A DNA stretch of 12,603 bases from Candidatus Saccharimonadota bacterium (GCA_027314795.1 DAHVAE010000017.1:1-12603); one strand, 5' to 3'; positions 1-7,575 are shown, counted from the first letter of the stretch. Notes: a model not told the origin generated them from the sequence alone. Numbers and translations: made by a program.

Positions 1-1016
1 GAGTAATAGCTGATAGATTTAATAAACGTAAAGTTCTATATATTACTCAATCAATGTTTGCGTTACTAGCGCTATTGCTAGGTATACTAGCCTTGTTCCA
101 TATCATACAGTTATGGGAAATATTCGCTATCTCTGTGCTTATTGGCTTAGTGCAAATAGTGGATAATCCGACTCGTCAATCCTTTGTCATGGAAATGACC
201 GGACCAGATCAACTTAGAAATGCCGTAACACTTAACTCAACAATGGTTAATTTAGCTAGAGTTATAGGTCCATCATTTGGCGGTATTTTAATTGCCACTG
301 TTGGTGTCGGTATGTGCTTTGTAGTAAACTCATTAACTTTTGGCGCGGTTTTAATAGCCCTGTTTTTGATGCATGTTCATGAGCTTCATACTGTTCCTCC
401 TCGTAAACGAGAGAAGGGACAACTTAAAGCCGGTTTTAAGTATATATTAAGTGAGCCAAATCTTAAGATTACACTTCTAATGATGTTTATTATTGGTACT
501 TTTGCCTATGAATTCCCGGTTGTTTTTCCGTTATTTGCTACCCATGTTCTGCATGGTAACGCCGGCACCTACTCATCTATGATGATAGCTACTGGTATAG
601 GAGCAGTCTTAGGCGGGCTATATACTGCTAGCCATTCACCAAGAACCGGCAACCCGTTAATATTAATAGCTTTAATGTTTGGCTTAAGTATCTTAGTCAC
701 ATCGTTTATGCCATCACGTATTCTGGTGTTATTCTTTTTAGTTGTAGTCGGCGCGTTATCTGTATTGTTTATAGCACTAGGAAACTCCACTCTTCAGCTA
801 ACAAGTACTTCTGAAATGCGAGGCAGAGTAATGGCTTTATGGACCGTTGCTTTTCTTGGAACCACACCAATTGGTGGACCAATAGTTGGCTACATTAGTG
901 ACCATACTAATCCAAGGATTGGGCTTGCAGTCGGTGGTTTGTCGGCAATTGCCGCCGGTTTAATTGCTAAATCAATGTACAAATCATCCTCATCTGTAGC
1001 TACAGAGCATGCATAA
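1..1016 (+). CDS. MFS exporter, MFS_3/EntS-like (5' end outside window)
   Basis: This is the C-terminal part of a major facilitator superfamily transporter that would sit in the cytoplasmic membrane and export a small molecule by proton antiport (family knowledge; substrate unknown). The frame is open from base 3, and the residues before the first ATG (base 54) read VIADRFNKRKVLY. That fits the MFS motif A loop between helices 2 and 3, so the gene starts upstream of the window. Several hydrophobic helices follow. The segment NAVTLNSTMVNLARVIGPSF, about 60 residues after the ATG, is typical of the MFS_3 group, which has R and GP in this loop. A second basic loop (EMRGRVMALW) marks the equivalent position in the C-terminal half. 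The stop directly abuts the stop of the convergent VOC pseudogene, with no room for a terminator between them. The family is secure; the transported compound is not predictable. Confidence 0.9.
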   Translation, partial: VIADRFNKRKVLYITQSMFALLALLLGILALFHIIQLWEIFAISVLIGLVQIVDNPTRQSFVMEMTGPDQLRNAVTLNSTMVNLARVIGPSFGGILIATVGVGMCFVVNSLTFGAVLIALFLMHVHELHTVPPRKREKGQLKAGFKYILSEPNLKITLLMMFIIGTFAYEFPVVFPLFATHVLHGNAGTYSSMMIATGIGAVLGGLYTASHSPRTGNPLILIALMFGLSILVTSFMPSRILVLFFLVVVGALSVLFIALGNSTLQLTSTSEMRGRVMALWTVAFLGTTPIGGPIVGYISDHTNPRIGLAVGGLSAIAAGLIAKSMYKSSSSVATEHA

Positions 1017-1398
1017 TTATTTCTGATTCTGGATAACTGACAATATGTTCTCTGATGGATCCTTAAACCAGGCAATATCCGGGCCTTGATTAACACTAAG
1101 ACCTCTAAGCATTTCTTTACTATCTTGTCTACCAGGTAAGTTATGGTAGTAAATAAAGCCAACCTCCTGGTGATTGATCTTTTCAACTAGCATACATATA
1201 TCTTGGTCAATAAAATTCAATACAGTAAATGACACAGGTTGATGATTTCTCTTTGGGTAAATAAATAACGTCCCAACTCCCGGCAAACTAAGTTGATGGC
1301 CCATTGCTTGATTCTTTTAGTTTTAAGCCAAGTTTTTCTATATAAAACTGTTTTGCCTGATCTAAATCATTAACAACTATACGGCCCAATACCGACAA
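1017..1398 (-). pseudogene. Glyoxalase/VOC-family protein, frameshifted
   Basis: Two adjacent minus-strand frames together make one vicinal-oxygen-chelate domain. The N-terminal piece reads LGRIVVNDLDQAKQFYIEKL and continues GLKLKESS, the usual first beta-alpha unit with the FYxxxLG signature. The C-terminal piece starts at MGHQLSLPG near base 1304, runs through FTVLNFIDQD and ends AWFKDPSENILSV, the usual final strand. The frames are offset by one base around 1305-1317, near an A-rich stretch, and a stop follows the N-terminal frame shortly after. No ATG precedes the N-terminal piece. The start given is a TTG; the open frame extends further up to about 1476. VOC proteins of this kind bind metal and often act in resistance or isomerisation, but no role can be assigned. 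It is either a pseudogene or a live gene with a sequencing indel. Confidence 0.75.
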
Positions 1399-1457
1399 TG
1401 CTTTTAGCGTCTGTACCTCAAATTTTAAGTCGATGTTTATATTGTGATAATCTACAG

Positions 1458-1622
1458 CTATTGTTTCTGATGAGATTTATTACTAATGACTTCAATGGCA
1501 TGACTGGCAATTTCTAAACTACAAGCATTGTTCTTCATACAAAACACCTCGCAGCGTTTCGCTAGTTCTTGGCTTTTATAATGCAGGCCACAAACTTGGC
1601 ATCGGTAAAACCTTTGTCTCAC
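1458..1622 (-). CDS. 54-residue cysteine-rich (zinc-ribbon-like) small protein
   Basis: This short frame begins with GTG and encodes 54 residues starting MRQRFYRCQVCGLHYKSQ and continuing ELAKRCEVFCMKNNACSLEI. Five cysteines lie in a CxxC...C...C...C arrangement (C8, C11, C24, C28, C34), suggesting a small metal-binding fold. I recall similar short proteins (YxCxxCGLxYKxxxxAxxCExxC) in archaea and candidate-phyla bacteria, but no function is established. An in-frame TAA lies five codons upstream of the GTG, so the GTG is the only plausible start. A TAAAAT box ends six bases before it, so the transcript may be leaderless. It lies just upstream of the VOC pseudogene on the same strand and overlaps that open frame slightly, so the two may once have been co-transcribed. 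A divergent gene starts at 1697. Confidence 0.65.
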   Translation of the reverse strand: MRQRFYRCQVCGLHYKSQELAKRCEVFCMKNNACSLEIASHAIEVISNKSHQKQ

Positions 1623-1680
1623 AATATAATTTTACATGATTGAATTGCATATTATGATGTATCAAATTAATACATAAAAA

Positions 1681-1689
1681 TGTTAACAT
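1681..1689 (+). promoter_or_regulatory. Possible extended -10 promoter for the GH26-like gene
   Basis: TGTTAACAT contains the extended -10 TG followed by TAACAT (4 of 6 consensus). It ends seven bases before the ATG at 1697, the same geometry as the clearer promoters in this window. No good -35 box is visible at the right distance. This is a weak call that leans on the shared spacing to the start codon. Confidence 0.3.
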
Positions 1690-1696
1690 TGTCACG

Positions 1697-2743
1697 ATGC
1701 AGCATAAGCATAATAATGATCGTGGCTTTAGTGCCATTGAAGGCTTGCTTACGCTGTTAATTGTAGGTGTGCTTAGCTTAATTGCTTGGTATGTCTACCA
1801 TAATTTACAAAGTGATAATACACAACCGCTGGCCTCAAATTCTTCAACGAGTTCTAGTAGCTCTCTAGCTCCACCAGCTATTCCTTTCTCTGGAGCTTAT
1901 CTAGGCGCATATGTAGATCCTGGGACATCTTCTGGCCGAAAAGGAACGATTCCTGAGACAACCCTCCTGCCGACATTTAACCAGTCTTTAGGTAGACAAC
2001 TAAATCTAGTTATGCTATACACGGCCTGGAAAGACCCAGCTCCAATAGCTAATATTGATACCATTTCTTCTAATGGTGGTATCCCAATGATCAGCTGGGG
2101 ATGCCAAGACTCTGATATAAATGTTGCTAACGGTCAGGATGACTCACTTATTAAAGCCTATGCTCAAGCCTTAAAATCTTATGCTAAACCAGTGTTTTTG
2201 AGATGGTTTTGGGAGATGAATTATCTATCATCTCAAGGTGGTCGAGCTACCCAGACTAGAGCCATTACATGCATTAGTACATCCGGCCCATCTGGGTATG
2301 TCGCAGCTTGGCAGCATATATATAACCTGTTTCGCCAAGTCGGTGCAACTAATGTTGCTTTTGTCTGGTGCCCGGGGCTTAATGGTAAAGGCGACCCTGC
2401 CAGCTATTACCCAGGAGATAATTATGTTAACTGGATAGCTATCGATGGTTATGATAGACAGCATCAAGGATCAACAGCTTTTTCTAGCTTATTCACCTCT
2501 TTTTATAACGAGTGGTCAAATCATCATAAGCCGTTAATGATTGGCGAAACTGGAGCAATGACTGTCGACCAGGCTTTGTATCTTGCAGGTATGCAGTCTA
2601 GCTTACCAACTAAGTTCCCGGATATAAAAGCAATCGACTACTTTGATGCTGTAGGCCCGGCTGGCAACTGGACTCTACAGGGCAGTGGACTATCCCAATT
2701 TAGCCAAATGATTAAGAGTTCCTATTTCACTGTCAATCAATAA
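1697..2743 (+). CDS. GH26-like glycoside hydrolase with prepilin-type N-terminus
   Basis: The 348-residue protein opens with DRGFSAIEGLLTLLIVGVLS. This is a type IV prepilin-like signal: cleavage expected between G10 and F11, glutamate at mature position 5, then a hydrophobic helix to about residue 37. A Ser/Thr-rich linker (41-58) leads to a catalytic domain (65-340) resembling glycoside hydrolase family 26, which includes beta-mannanases. The candidate acid/base glutamate is E173 in FLRWFWEMN, and the candidate nucleophile is E284 in MIGETG. FVWCPG and WIAIDGYD are further landmarks of this fold. The enzyme would act outside the membrane on a beta-mannan or related glycan, held there by the helix or assembled with pilins. 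Tail-to-tail with the GNAT gene (24 bases apart). Substrate is inferred from the family only. Confidence 0.8.
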   Translation: MQHKHNNDRGFSAIEGLLTLLIVGVLSLIAWYVYHNLQSDNTQPLASNSSTSSSSSLAPPAIPFSGAYLGAYVDPGTSSGRKGTIPETTLLPTFNQSLGRQLNLVMLYTAWKDPAPIANIDTISSNGGIPMISWGCQDSDINVANGQDDSLIKAYAQALKSYAKPVFLRWFWEMNYLSSQGGRATQTRAITCISTSGPSGYVAAWQHIYNLFRQVGATNVAFVWCPGLNGKGDPASYYPGDNYVNWIAIDGYDRQHQGSTAFSSLFTSFYNEWSNHHKPLMIGETGAMTVDQALYLAGMQSSLPTKFPDIKAIDYFDAVGPAGNWTLQGSGLSQFSQMIKSSYFTVNQ

Positions 2744-2767
2744 AGTATTACACCAAGAGGTTATGTC

Positions 2768-3193
2768 CTAAAGAAGCTTACCAAGTTCCAGAGGGTTTTT
2801 GGAATCAATAGGCTGGTAACCAACCTTGACATAAAAACCTACTGCAGTGGGCAGGGCTGTTAATCTAATTAAATTTGCTCCCATTTCTCTAGATTCTTGT
2901 TCAAGGAAACTCATTAATTGCCTGCCAACACCGCCGCTTCTTAATCTTTGTGTTACGGCAATATTATTTGCAGATACAATACCGTCATTTAAGAAACGAG
3001 TTTCTAAAGAGCCGACTGCTAATAACTGACTGTAAACCTCACAGCCGTAATGGAGGACATGATTCATGGACAATGCAGCTATAAGTTCTGCAGCGGTTCT
3101 TTCTGAATAATCACCATATACTTCTTGAAATACTAAAGTTGCTGCTTCTGTCGATCGATAATCGTCAGGCAGATTCAATTCTCTAAAAAACAT
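2768..3193 (-). CDS. GNAT-family N-acetyltransferase
   Basis: A single-domain 141-residue GNAT protein. The segment NNIAVTQRLRSGGVGRQLMS (76-95) is motif A, with the pyrophosphate-binding R-x-x-G-x-G loop at R85-G90 that holds acetyl-CoA. VGFYVKVGYQPI (118-129) is the usual C-terminal motif B. It would transfer an acetyl group to an amine of an unknown acceptor in the cytoplasm. Length is normal for the family and the frame is intact. It is convergent with the GH26-like gene and separated from the TIM-barrel gene by about 60 bases holding its probable promoter, so it appears to be transcribed alone. Family confident; substrate unknown. Confidence 0.85.
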   Translation of the reverse strand: MFFRELNLPDDYRSTEAATLVFQEVYGDYSERTAAELIAALSMNHVLHYGCEVYSQLLAVGSLETRFLNDGIVSANNIAVTQRLRSGGVGRQLMSFLEQESREMGANLIRLTALPTAVGFYVKVGYQPIDSKNPLELGKLL

Positions 3194-3199
3194 ATTCTT

Positions 3200-3229
3200 A
3201 GTCTATTTGTGTCCCTAGATTATTTCCAA
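3200..3229 (-). promoter_or_regulatory. Probable promoter of the GNAT gene
   Basis: On the minus strand TTGGAA (-35), an 18-base spacer and TAGACT (-10) precede the ATG by only six bases, which would place the transcription start at or next to the start codon. Both boxes match only 4 of 6 consensus bases, so the call rests partly on the same leaderless layout seen at other genes here. Confidence 0.4.
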
Positions 3230-3255
3230 ATAGCATATATTAACAATAAATAATG

Positions 3256-4038
3256 CTAATAGTCAAGGCTCGAGTGTATAAGCATCACTGACCGCTCAAT
3301 ACAGTCAAAATCGTAGCCCCATGCTGTTATCCCTCTCGGGGCACTTATCTCAAGCGTAATTAAGCCTTTGTAATGTTTTTCCTGTAATCTACGCAAGAAC
3401 CCTACTGAGTCCAGTTCGCCCTTATCCAACGGTTGGTGTCGTTCGTCACCTAAAAAACTGCTCAAGTGGATGTTCTTAATAGCTTTGAATACGCCATCAA
3501 ACCACGGCTCATCATGAGGCCGTGCAACATGTATGTGGTCAGTGTCGAGAGTTAGACCTAAGCCATGTTGGCGAGTGGCGCTGTAAACGTCTGTTATTGC
3601 TGCCGCACCTTTAAGGGGGGCGATCAGGTTCAATAGCTTATTTCTGTTTTCTTGTGGCATATTTTCAATCAAGACGTGTATGCCAGTATGCTCCTGTAAA
3701 TGGAACAATCTGGTAAGGTATTTGTCCGTCTCTATATCTGATAAGGAGCGGCCAGGTAATGGGTGACAGGTAACATAATGTACACCAAGTCTTTGAGCAA
3801 CCGTAAAAAACCCCTCATCAAAATAGAGACCCGTCATTGCCCATAAGGGCTGATGTACAGAGATAATCGGTAGATTGTACCTCTTGGACAGACGCAAATA
3901 GTACTCAGGTGTCCAGCGGGACTTTACACCAATATACAACTCAATACCGTCAACACCGGTATGCCGCAAGCCTTTAAACAAATAGTCCGGGCGGCGGAGT
4001 AAAGGTGAGAAGTCACCAATAGAGACATTGACTTTCAT
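3256..4038 (-). CDS. Sugar phosphate isomerase/epimerase-like TIM barrel
   Basis: This 260-residue protein is a xylose-isomerase-like TIM barrel (AP endonuclease 2 superfamily). Likely metal ligands sit at the ends of successive strands: H62 in SVHQP, H92 in VTCHP, E125 in LIENMP, D165/D167/H168 in LTLDTDHIH, H191 in NIHLSS and E230 in ITLEIS. Members isomerise or epimerise sugars or polyols, or act as endonuclease IV. The sequence looks nearer the sugar-active members, but the substrate cannot be read from sequence. It is the last gene of a three-gene minus-strand operon. Its ATG overlaps the stop of the ConA-like gene by four bases (ATGA), so its translation is probably coupled. The neighbouring ConA-like gene suggests carbohydrate metabolism (inference). 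Confidence 0.8.
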   Translation of the reverse strand: MKVNVSIGDFSPLLRRPDYLFKGLRHTGVDGIELYIGVKSRWTPEYYLRLSKRYNLPIISVHQPLWAMTGLYFDEGFFTVAQRLGVHYVTCHPLPGRSLSDIETDKYLTRLFHLQEHTGIHVLIENMPQENRNKLLNLIAPLKGAAAITDVYSATRQHGLGLTLDTDHIHVARPHDEPWFDGVFKAIKNIHLSSFLGDERHQPLDKGELDSVGFLRRLQEKHYKGLITLEISAPRGITAWGYDFDCIERSVMLIHSSLDY

Positions 4039-4841
4039 AGGGGCTCAATGCTTATCTTATCTATCTCTAGCCACTGTTTGTCGCAGGCCGTTTTCCCAAA
4101 CTTCAACTCGCCTCGCGGTGTCACAACCGCATACTCGTTATCAAGCCAGGCCACAAAGCCAAGCGGTCGAGTAGGGGCCGTGTCGGTTTTGTATAATAAT
4201 TTATCATCTACCCAAAAAGCAGACTCCCGCTGCCGCCATTCTAGCTTGTAGGTATGCCAGTCTTTAATATTATTAGTGATAATCTTTTCGTGAGCCCCGA
4301 CAAACCGACGTATGGCATGACCTGATGGTTGCTTATTGGTTAGTCGAGCATAGCCGGCAGCAAGAGCAGCGGGCATTGAGTTTATTGCCATGCCTACAGC
4401 TGTTGTGTTAATAATCTGTGCTTTCCAGCCCCAACCAGGTAAGCCAGGAACAAGTGCCATATTAGAAGGAGGTGCGGAATAAAAAAACCAGACCGCCTGA
4501 GGCTTGGTGAACCAATGGCCTTGCATAGTAAAAGGTTTGTTCCAAAACCCGAAACCAGCCGTACCCAGCAAAACCTTTTTTGCTGTGTTGGTATCTGCTA
4601 CGTCGACTGTGTTATGCGAGAATCGTGCTCGTACTGTCATACGAAGCGGCGGCCGCCACAGATATTCTTTACGGCTAAGCATAGTGTAATCGTCAATCTG
4701 GGCATCACTATAACTATCTCGGCCTGCCTTGTCATAGGCCAGTCTAAGCACAGAGTTTCTGATCTGCAAGTATGCCCCGCCAGTAAGTACCTGTGTCCAG
4801 TGCTGGTCGAGCGATCCGTTAAAGTCGTCAATTATAACCAT
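4035..4841 (-). CDS. ConA-like lectin/glucanase-fold protein
   Basis: A 268-residue protein starting VIIDDFNGSLDQHW and ending with strands WHTYKLEWRQRESAFWVDDK and WLEIDKISIEPL. This is the look of a concanavalin A-like beta-sandwich (LamG/GH16-like), where the W-H-x-Y-x-x-x-W signature precedes a short strand bearing V-D. GTAGFGFWNKPF (93-104) and AVWFFYSAPPSN (116-127) resemble an uncharacterised GH16-like subgroup I recall from Chloroflexi and other bacteria. I do not see the ExDxE catalytic motif of active GH16 enzymes, so binding rather than hydrolysis is possible. No signal peptide is visible, so it is probably cytoplasmic. It is the middle gene of an operon, 12 bases after the methyltransferase gene and overlapping the TIM-barrel gene by four bases. 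Fold moderately sure, function open. Confidence 0.55.
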   Translation of the reverse strand: MVIIDDFNGSLDQHWTQVLTGGAYLQIRNSVLRLAYDKAGRDSYSDAQIDDYTMLSRKEYLWRPPLRMTVRARFSHNTVDVADTNTAKKVLLGTAGFGFWNKPFTMQGHWFTKPQAVWFFYSAPPSNMALVPGLPGWGWKAQIINTTAVGMAINSMPAALAAGYARLTNKQPSGHAIRRFVGAHEKIITNNIKDWHTYKLEWRQRESAFWVDDKLLYKTDTAPTRPLGFVAWLDNEYAVVTPRGELKFGKTACDKQWLEIDKISIEPL

Positions 4842-4853
4842 GTCTAAAGTATA

Positions 4854-5600
4854 TTATTGTTGTACCTCGGCCACTACAAAGTTTGGCTTGTAGTAAAATG
4901 GCACGTCTCTAAAGTCTAAGTTCTGATCTACAGCTTGCGTATAAGAGACACTAGCTTGGTCAACTATCTTATAGCCCGCATTCATTATAGCCCGCATAAT
5001 ACCTTTATGGGTGGTGGGTTGATGTATGCCTTTGTCAGAATTACGTTTCCATGGTACTGTATCAACAGCAAAGACAGGTAATACTAGCATCCCGCCAGAT
5101 CCAACCACCCGGTGCGCTTCGCTGAGCCATCGGTCAAAATCCTTTACATAACGGTTGGCGCGAAGTGAAACAACGGCACCAAACTCGTCATCTTCAAACG
5201 GGAACTCATTATTCATGTCTGCCTCAATAGGTGAGACTTTCTCACTTAATCCAAGTTCTTCTGCCTTTTGCTTGAGGCGGTCTAGCTGTGAAGCAAATAA
5301 GTCCATAGCGCTTACTGTGTAATTTCGTCCTGCCAACTCAAGCGACAAAATACCCGTACCGGCTCCAACGTCCAACAATTTTGTCTTATGCCCATATGGT
5401 ACATGTTGCTCAATGACATCTGTAACACCTCGAGCCAAATTATCTCGACGGTATAGGCGGCTGTGCGCGCCTTTGTCGTACAGTTCAGGATCATGATAGG
5501 TATCAAACTCATGATCGCCACGACCAATAAAATAGTCTAGGATAATAGCTACGCGAGCCTTCGGTTTAGTTACTTTAGGTTGAGGGTATCTCTCACTCAT
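4854..5600 (-). CDS. Class I SAM-dependent methyltransferase
   Basis: This 248-residue protein has a Rossmann-type methyltransferase domain. Motif I is LLDVGAGTG (75-83), the SAM-binding glycine loop. The acidic end of strand 2 is D100 in SAMDLF, motif II is D128 in PIEADM, and GGMLVLPVF near 170 is the post-catalytic strand. It resembles the Methyltransf_11/25 group, with extra N-terminal and C-terminal segments that would choose the substrate. The acceptor is unknown. It leads the minus-strand operon with the ConA-like and TIM-barrel genes. The ATG lies ten bases from a -10 box, so the mRNA probably has almost no leader. Family confident. Confidence 0.85.
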   Translation of the reverse strand: MSERYPQPKVTKPKARVAIILDYFIGRGDHEFDTYHDPELYDKGAHSRLYRRDNLARGVTDVIEQHVPYGHKTKLLDVGAGTGILSLELAGRNYTVSAMDLFASQLDRLKQKAEELGLSEKVSPIEADMNNEFPFEDDEFGAVVSLRANRYVKDFDRWLSEAHRVVGSGGMLVLPVFAVDTVPWKRNSDKGIHQPTTHKGIMRAIMNAGYKIVDQASVSYTQAVDQNLDFRDVPFYYKPNFVVAEVQQ

Positions 5601-5610
5601 AATAGGTCAA

Positions 5611-5639
5611 AGTATCATTATTAATAGCGCTATAGTCAA
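5611..5639 (-). promoter_or_regulatory. Promoter of the methyltransferase operon
   Basis: Minus-strand TTGACT (5634-5639) and GATACT (5611-5616) are separated by 17 bases, a good sigma70-type pair. The -10 ends ten bases before the ATG at 5600, so the transcript would start within a few bases of the start codon, and no Shine-Dalgarno sequence is present. Confidence 0.6.
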
Positions 5640-5766
5640 TAGTAGTATTGTAATTCGGTAACTTTACAAATTCTTTAACGTATGATTAATTTAGTTACGA
5701 AATATGTTAGGGATGTAAATAAATCCTTGTTAGTTTTTAAGCTCAATTGCAATTTTAGGTTTTCTA

Positions 5767-6648
5767 ATGACAACGGGTGAACTAGTCGAACCAAAAAGCT
5801 CATTTGCTGACATTACCCCCGTGTCATTTCCTTATGCGGTAGCAAGTCTCGGACGGGCAGCATACACTTTATTTGTGACACCAGAGCACGAAAAATTACA
5901 CGCAGAATTGGAATACATGTGTCTAGGCGGCCCGTACCAGCCCATGCAGCCATCAATTAGTGAGTTAACGCAACGTATAGCTAAAGGCGTACTACCAAAA
6001 TACGACATAGACCGGCCGCCAACAACTGATAGTGGCAGACTTTTTCTCTTGGGCGGTATACTCATACAATTCTGTGACTATATTCCAAAAATGCGCGGTA
6101 CTATCAATTTGCAATACAGCCAGATAAAAGAACTTCACCAGGAAGTCGTAACCCATGCAGCAAATACGCAACCGCTTGATTTTGCCGAACAGCTAGACCT
6201 TGCGCTTGAGCAGGGTGGAGGCAACCTTACCGAATCGATGTGGCGTTTATTCATATGTTCTCGTCTTTACGCTCGTTGGCTAGATAGCAAAATCATGAAT
6301 GGCACTCCAGAGATGTTAAAAGAAGATAAACTAGCTGATATGCTGGCTTGGCGAGGTGCAATTGCGGCCTGCAAAGAGCCTAGTCCTTCACTGGCACAAG
6401 ACCCAAACGGAGACAACTATTATGCTTGGACTCATGGATTGGCAAAGGTAGCATATACGCTAGTACCAAAAGCTGAGACGACCGCCACACGTGCCACTGT
6501 CCGAACGTTTGAACAGGGCACCCATCTTATGCACAAGTTAGTCCATTCGTTTAATAAACAGGGTATAGTTAGCAATCACGACGTGGCGGCTGAATACGGT
6601 AATGCCATTGGTCAGACGATTGTCGCTACAGTGAAGCAGGCAGCCTAG
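5767..6648 (+). CDS. Hypothetical protein, 293 residues
   Basis: I do not recognise this protein. It is mostly soluble and apparently alpha-helical, without a signal peptide, clear membrane helix or catalytic motif. A proline-rich stretch (about 60-85, with YQPMQPSISEL and DIDRPPTTD) separates the N-terminal helices from the rest. A C-terminal region with DNYYAWTHGLAKVAYTLVP suggests a repeat of the earlier FPYAVASLGRAAYTLFV, so the protein may contain two related helical units; this similarity is by eye. The ATG at 5767 is preceded by AT-rich DNA without a Shine-Dalgarno sequence. It is divergent from the methyltransferase operon, stands alone, and marks the left border of the accessory region. 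Intact frame of good length, so likely a real gene. Confidence 0.75.
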   Translation: MTTGELVEPKSSFADITPVSFPYAVASLGRAAYTLFVTPEHEKLHAELEYMCLGGPYQPMQPSISELTQRIAKGVLPKYDIDRPPTTDSGRLFLLGGILIQFCDYIPKMRGTINLQYSQIKELHQEVVTHAANTQPLDFAEQLDLALEQGGGNLTESMWRLFICSRLYARWLDSKIMNGTPEMLKEDKLADMLAWRGAIAACKEPSPSLAQDPNGDNYYAWTHGLAKVAYTLVPKAETTATRATVRTFEQGTHLMHKLVHSFNKQGIVSNHDVAAEYGNAIGQTIVATVKQAA

Positions 6649-6754
6649 TTAGTAGACGGCTGGATCGGTTAGAAGTTCCTTGGCTTAAAAGCAGTCGACA
6701 TTAAGTCGTTAACTTACACCCTAGAGACTAATATACAAGGCTGTTAACAACTAA

Positions 6755-6793
6755 TAGAGGGCCGCAGTGTTAGCTCTATCAACTAATGTAGCG
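6755..6793 (+). repeat. Decayed copy of the WRAIV cassette-boundary repeat
   Basis: By eye this segment matches the copy at 9518 at 24 of 39 positions without gaps, including AGGGCC and CAACTAA. Its first codon is TAG where good copies have TGG. In the same frame it reads RAAVLALSTNV, against WRAIVYAVATKI in the good copy. It lies between the 293-residue gene and the first toxin-antitoxin pair, that is, at a module boundary. The rest of 6649-6838 shows no gene. A decayed member of the repeat family is the best explanation; chance is possible. Confidence 0.5.
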
Positions 6794-6803
6794 AATAATA
6801 CTA

Positions 6804-6832
6804 TTGCGTGGAGCACGTAAGTTTGCTATACT
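6804..6832 (+). promoter_or_regulatory. Promoter of the RHH-PIN toxin-antitoxin pair, leaderless
   Basis: TTGCGT (6804-6809), a 17-base spacer and the extended -10 TGC-TATACT (6824-6832). Only six bases separate TATACT from the ATG at 6839, so transcription should begin at about the A of the start codon. The hexamer TAAGTT occurs at 6818-6823 and again at 6833-6838, flanking the -10, with an inverted ACTTA between them. These are candidate operator half-sites for the RHH antitoxin. Confidence 0.65.
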
Positions 6833-6838
6833 TAAGTT

Positions 6839-7072
6839 ATGACGCGAAATCTTACAATCCAATTGGACGAAAACACCATAAAAAAAGCACGTATAGTAGC
6901 GACTAGGCGCTCTATATCACTTAGCAGACTAGTGAGTGACGAGATTAGCAAAGCTGCAGAGGCTGAAGATTATTGGTTGACAGCTAAAAGAACAGCCCTG
7001 AGTCAGCTAAATAACCCCTTTCATTTAGGAGGAAATAAGTTACCTACTAGAGAGAGTTTATACGATAGATGA
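6839..7072 (+). CDS. Ribbon-helix-helix antitoxin (VapB-like)
   Basis: This 77-residue protein begins with the RHH pattern: a strand (RNLTIQLDENTI), then two helices (KKARIVATRRS and SLSRLVSDEISKAA). The hydrophobic LTIQL strand would insert in the DNA major groove as a dimer. The C-terminal tail after residue 45 should wrap around the partner toxin (family knowledge). Its stop overlaps the start of the PIN toxin by four bases (ATGA), typical of an antitoxin-first TA operon. It probably represses its own promoter, which carries repeated TAAGTT hexamers. RHH fold confident. Confidence 0.82.
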   Translation: MTRNLTIQLDENTIKKARIVATRRSISLSRLVSDEISKAAEAEDYWLTAKRTALSQLNNPFHLGGNKLPTRESLYDR

Positions 7073-7485
7073 ATCTTATCTTCATAGACACTAATGTGTT
7101 AGTCTATGCATTTGACGCCGATGCTGGGTCTAAGTTTGATAAGGCGCAGGCTATACTAAAAGATTGTTGGGGTAACCAATCTGGTTCTTTAAGTACGCAA
7201 GTACTTCAGGAATTTTACGTAACCGTAACCAAAAAGTTAACTCATAAAGTAGATAAGCAATCTGCTCGAAATATAGTCCAGGTTTATAAAGCTTGGTCGG
7301 TACATCAAATAACACCAGAGGATATACTTGATGCATCTGAATTTGAAGAACAAAATAAATTGTCGTTTTGGGACTCTCTTATAGTGATTGCCGCCCAAAA
7401 AAAAGGTGCCGATACTTTATATAGTGAAGATATGCAAGATGGCCAAAAGTTTGGAAGCTTAACCGTAGTTAACCCTTTCAAATAA
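7069..7485 (+). CDS. PIN-domain toxin ribonuclease (VapC-like)
   Basis: This 138-residue PIN domain retains the acidic residues that bind Mg2+ for RNA cleavage: D7 in FIDTNVLVY, E48 in QVLQEFYV, D102 in SFWDSLIVIAA and the E120-D121 pair in YSEDMQDG. VapC toxins cut initiator tRNA or other stable RNAs; the target here is unknown. Translation is coupled to the RHH antitoxin by a 4-base overlap. The intact acidic set suggests an active enzyme. Confidence 0.88.
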   Translation: MNLIFIDTNVLVYAFDADAGSKFDKAQAILKDCWGNQSGSLSTQVLQEFYVTVTKKLTHKVDKQSARNIVQVYKAWSVHQITPEDILDASEFEEQNKLSFWDSLIVIAAQKKGADTLYSEDMQDGQKFGSLTVVNPFK

Positions 7486-7575
7486 ACATTAGTATATTGG
7501 AGGACGTGTCAGGTAATGATGTGTGCCCCCACTTATTACACGATAATCAGCCACATATTGCTTCGTTAAATCGGC

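Noticed and set aside
6600..6648. C-terminus of the 293-residue protein as the origin of the WRAIV segment
   Set aside because: IGQTIVATVKQAA has a loosely similar pattern (IV-x-x-V), but there is no DNA identity to the 14-base core, so common origin cannot be argued.
7496..7530. Boundary repeat between the RHH-PIN and AbrB-PIN pairs
   Set aside because: Only TGGAGGAC resembles the core start; beyond it base matches are near chance and the peptide pattern is lost.
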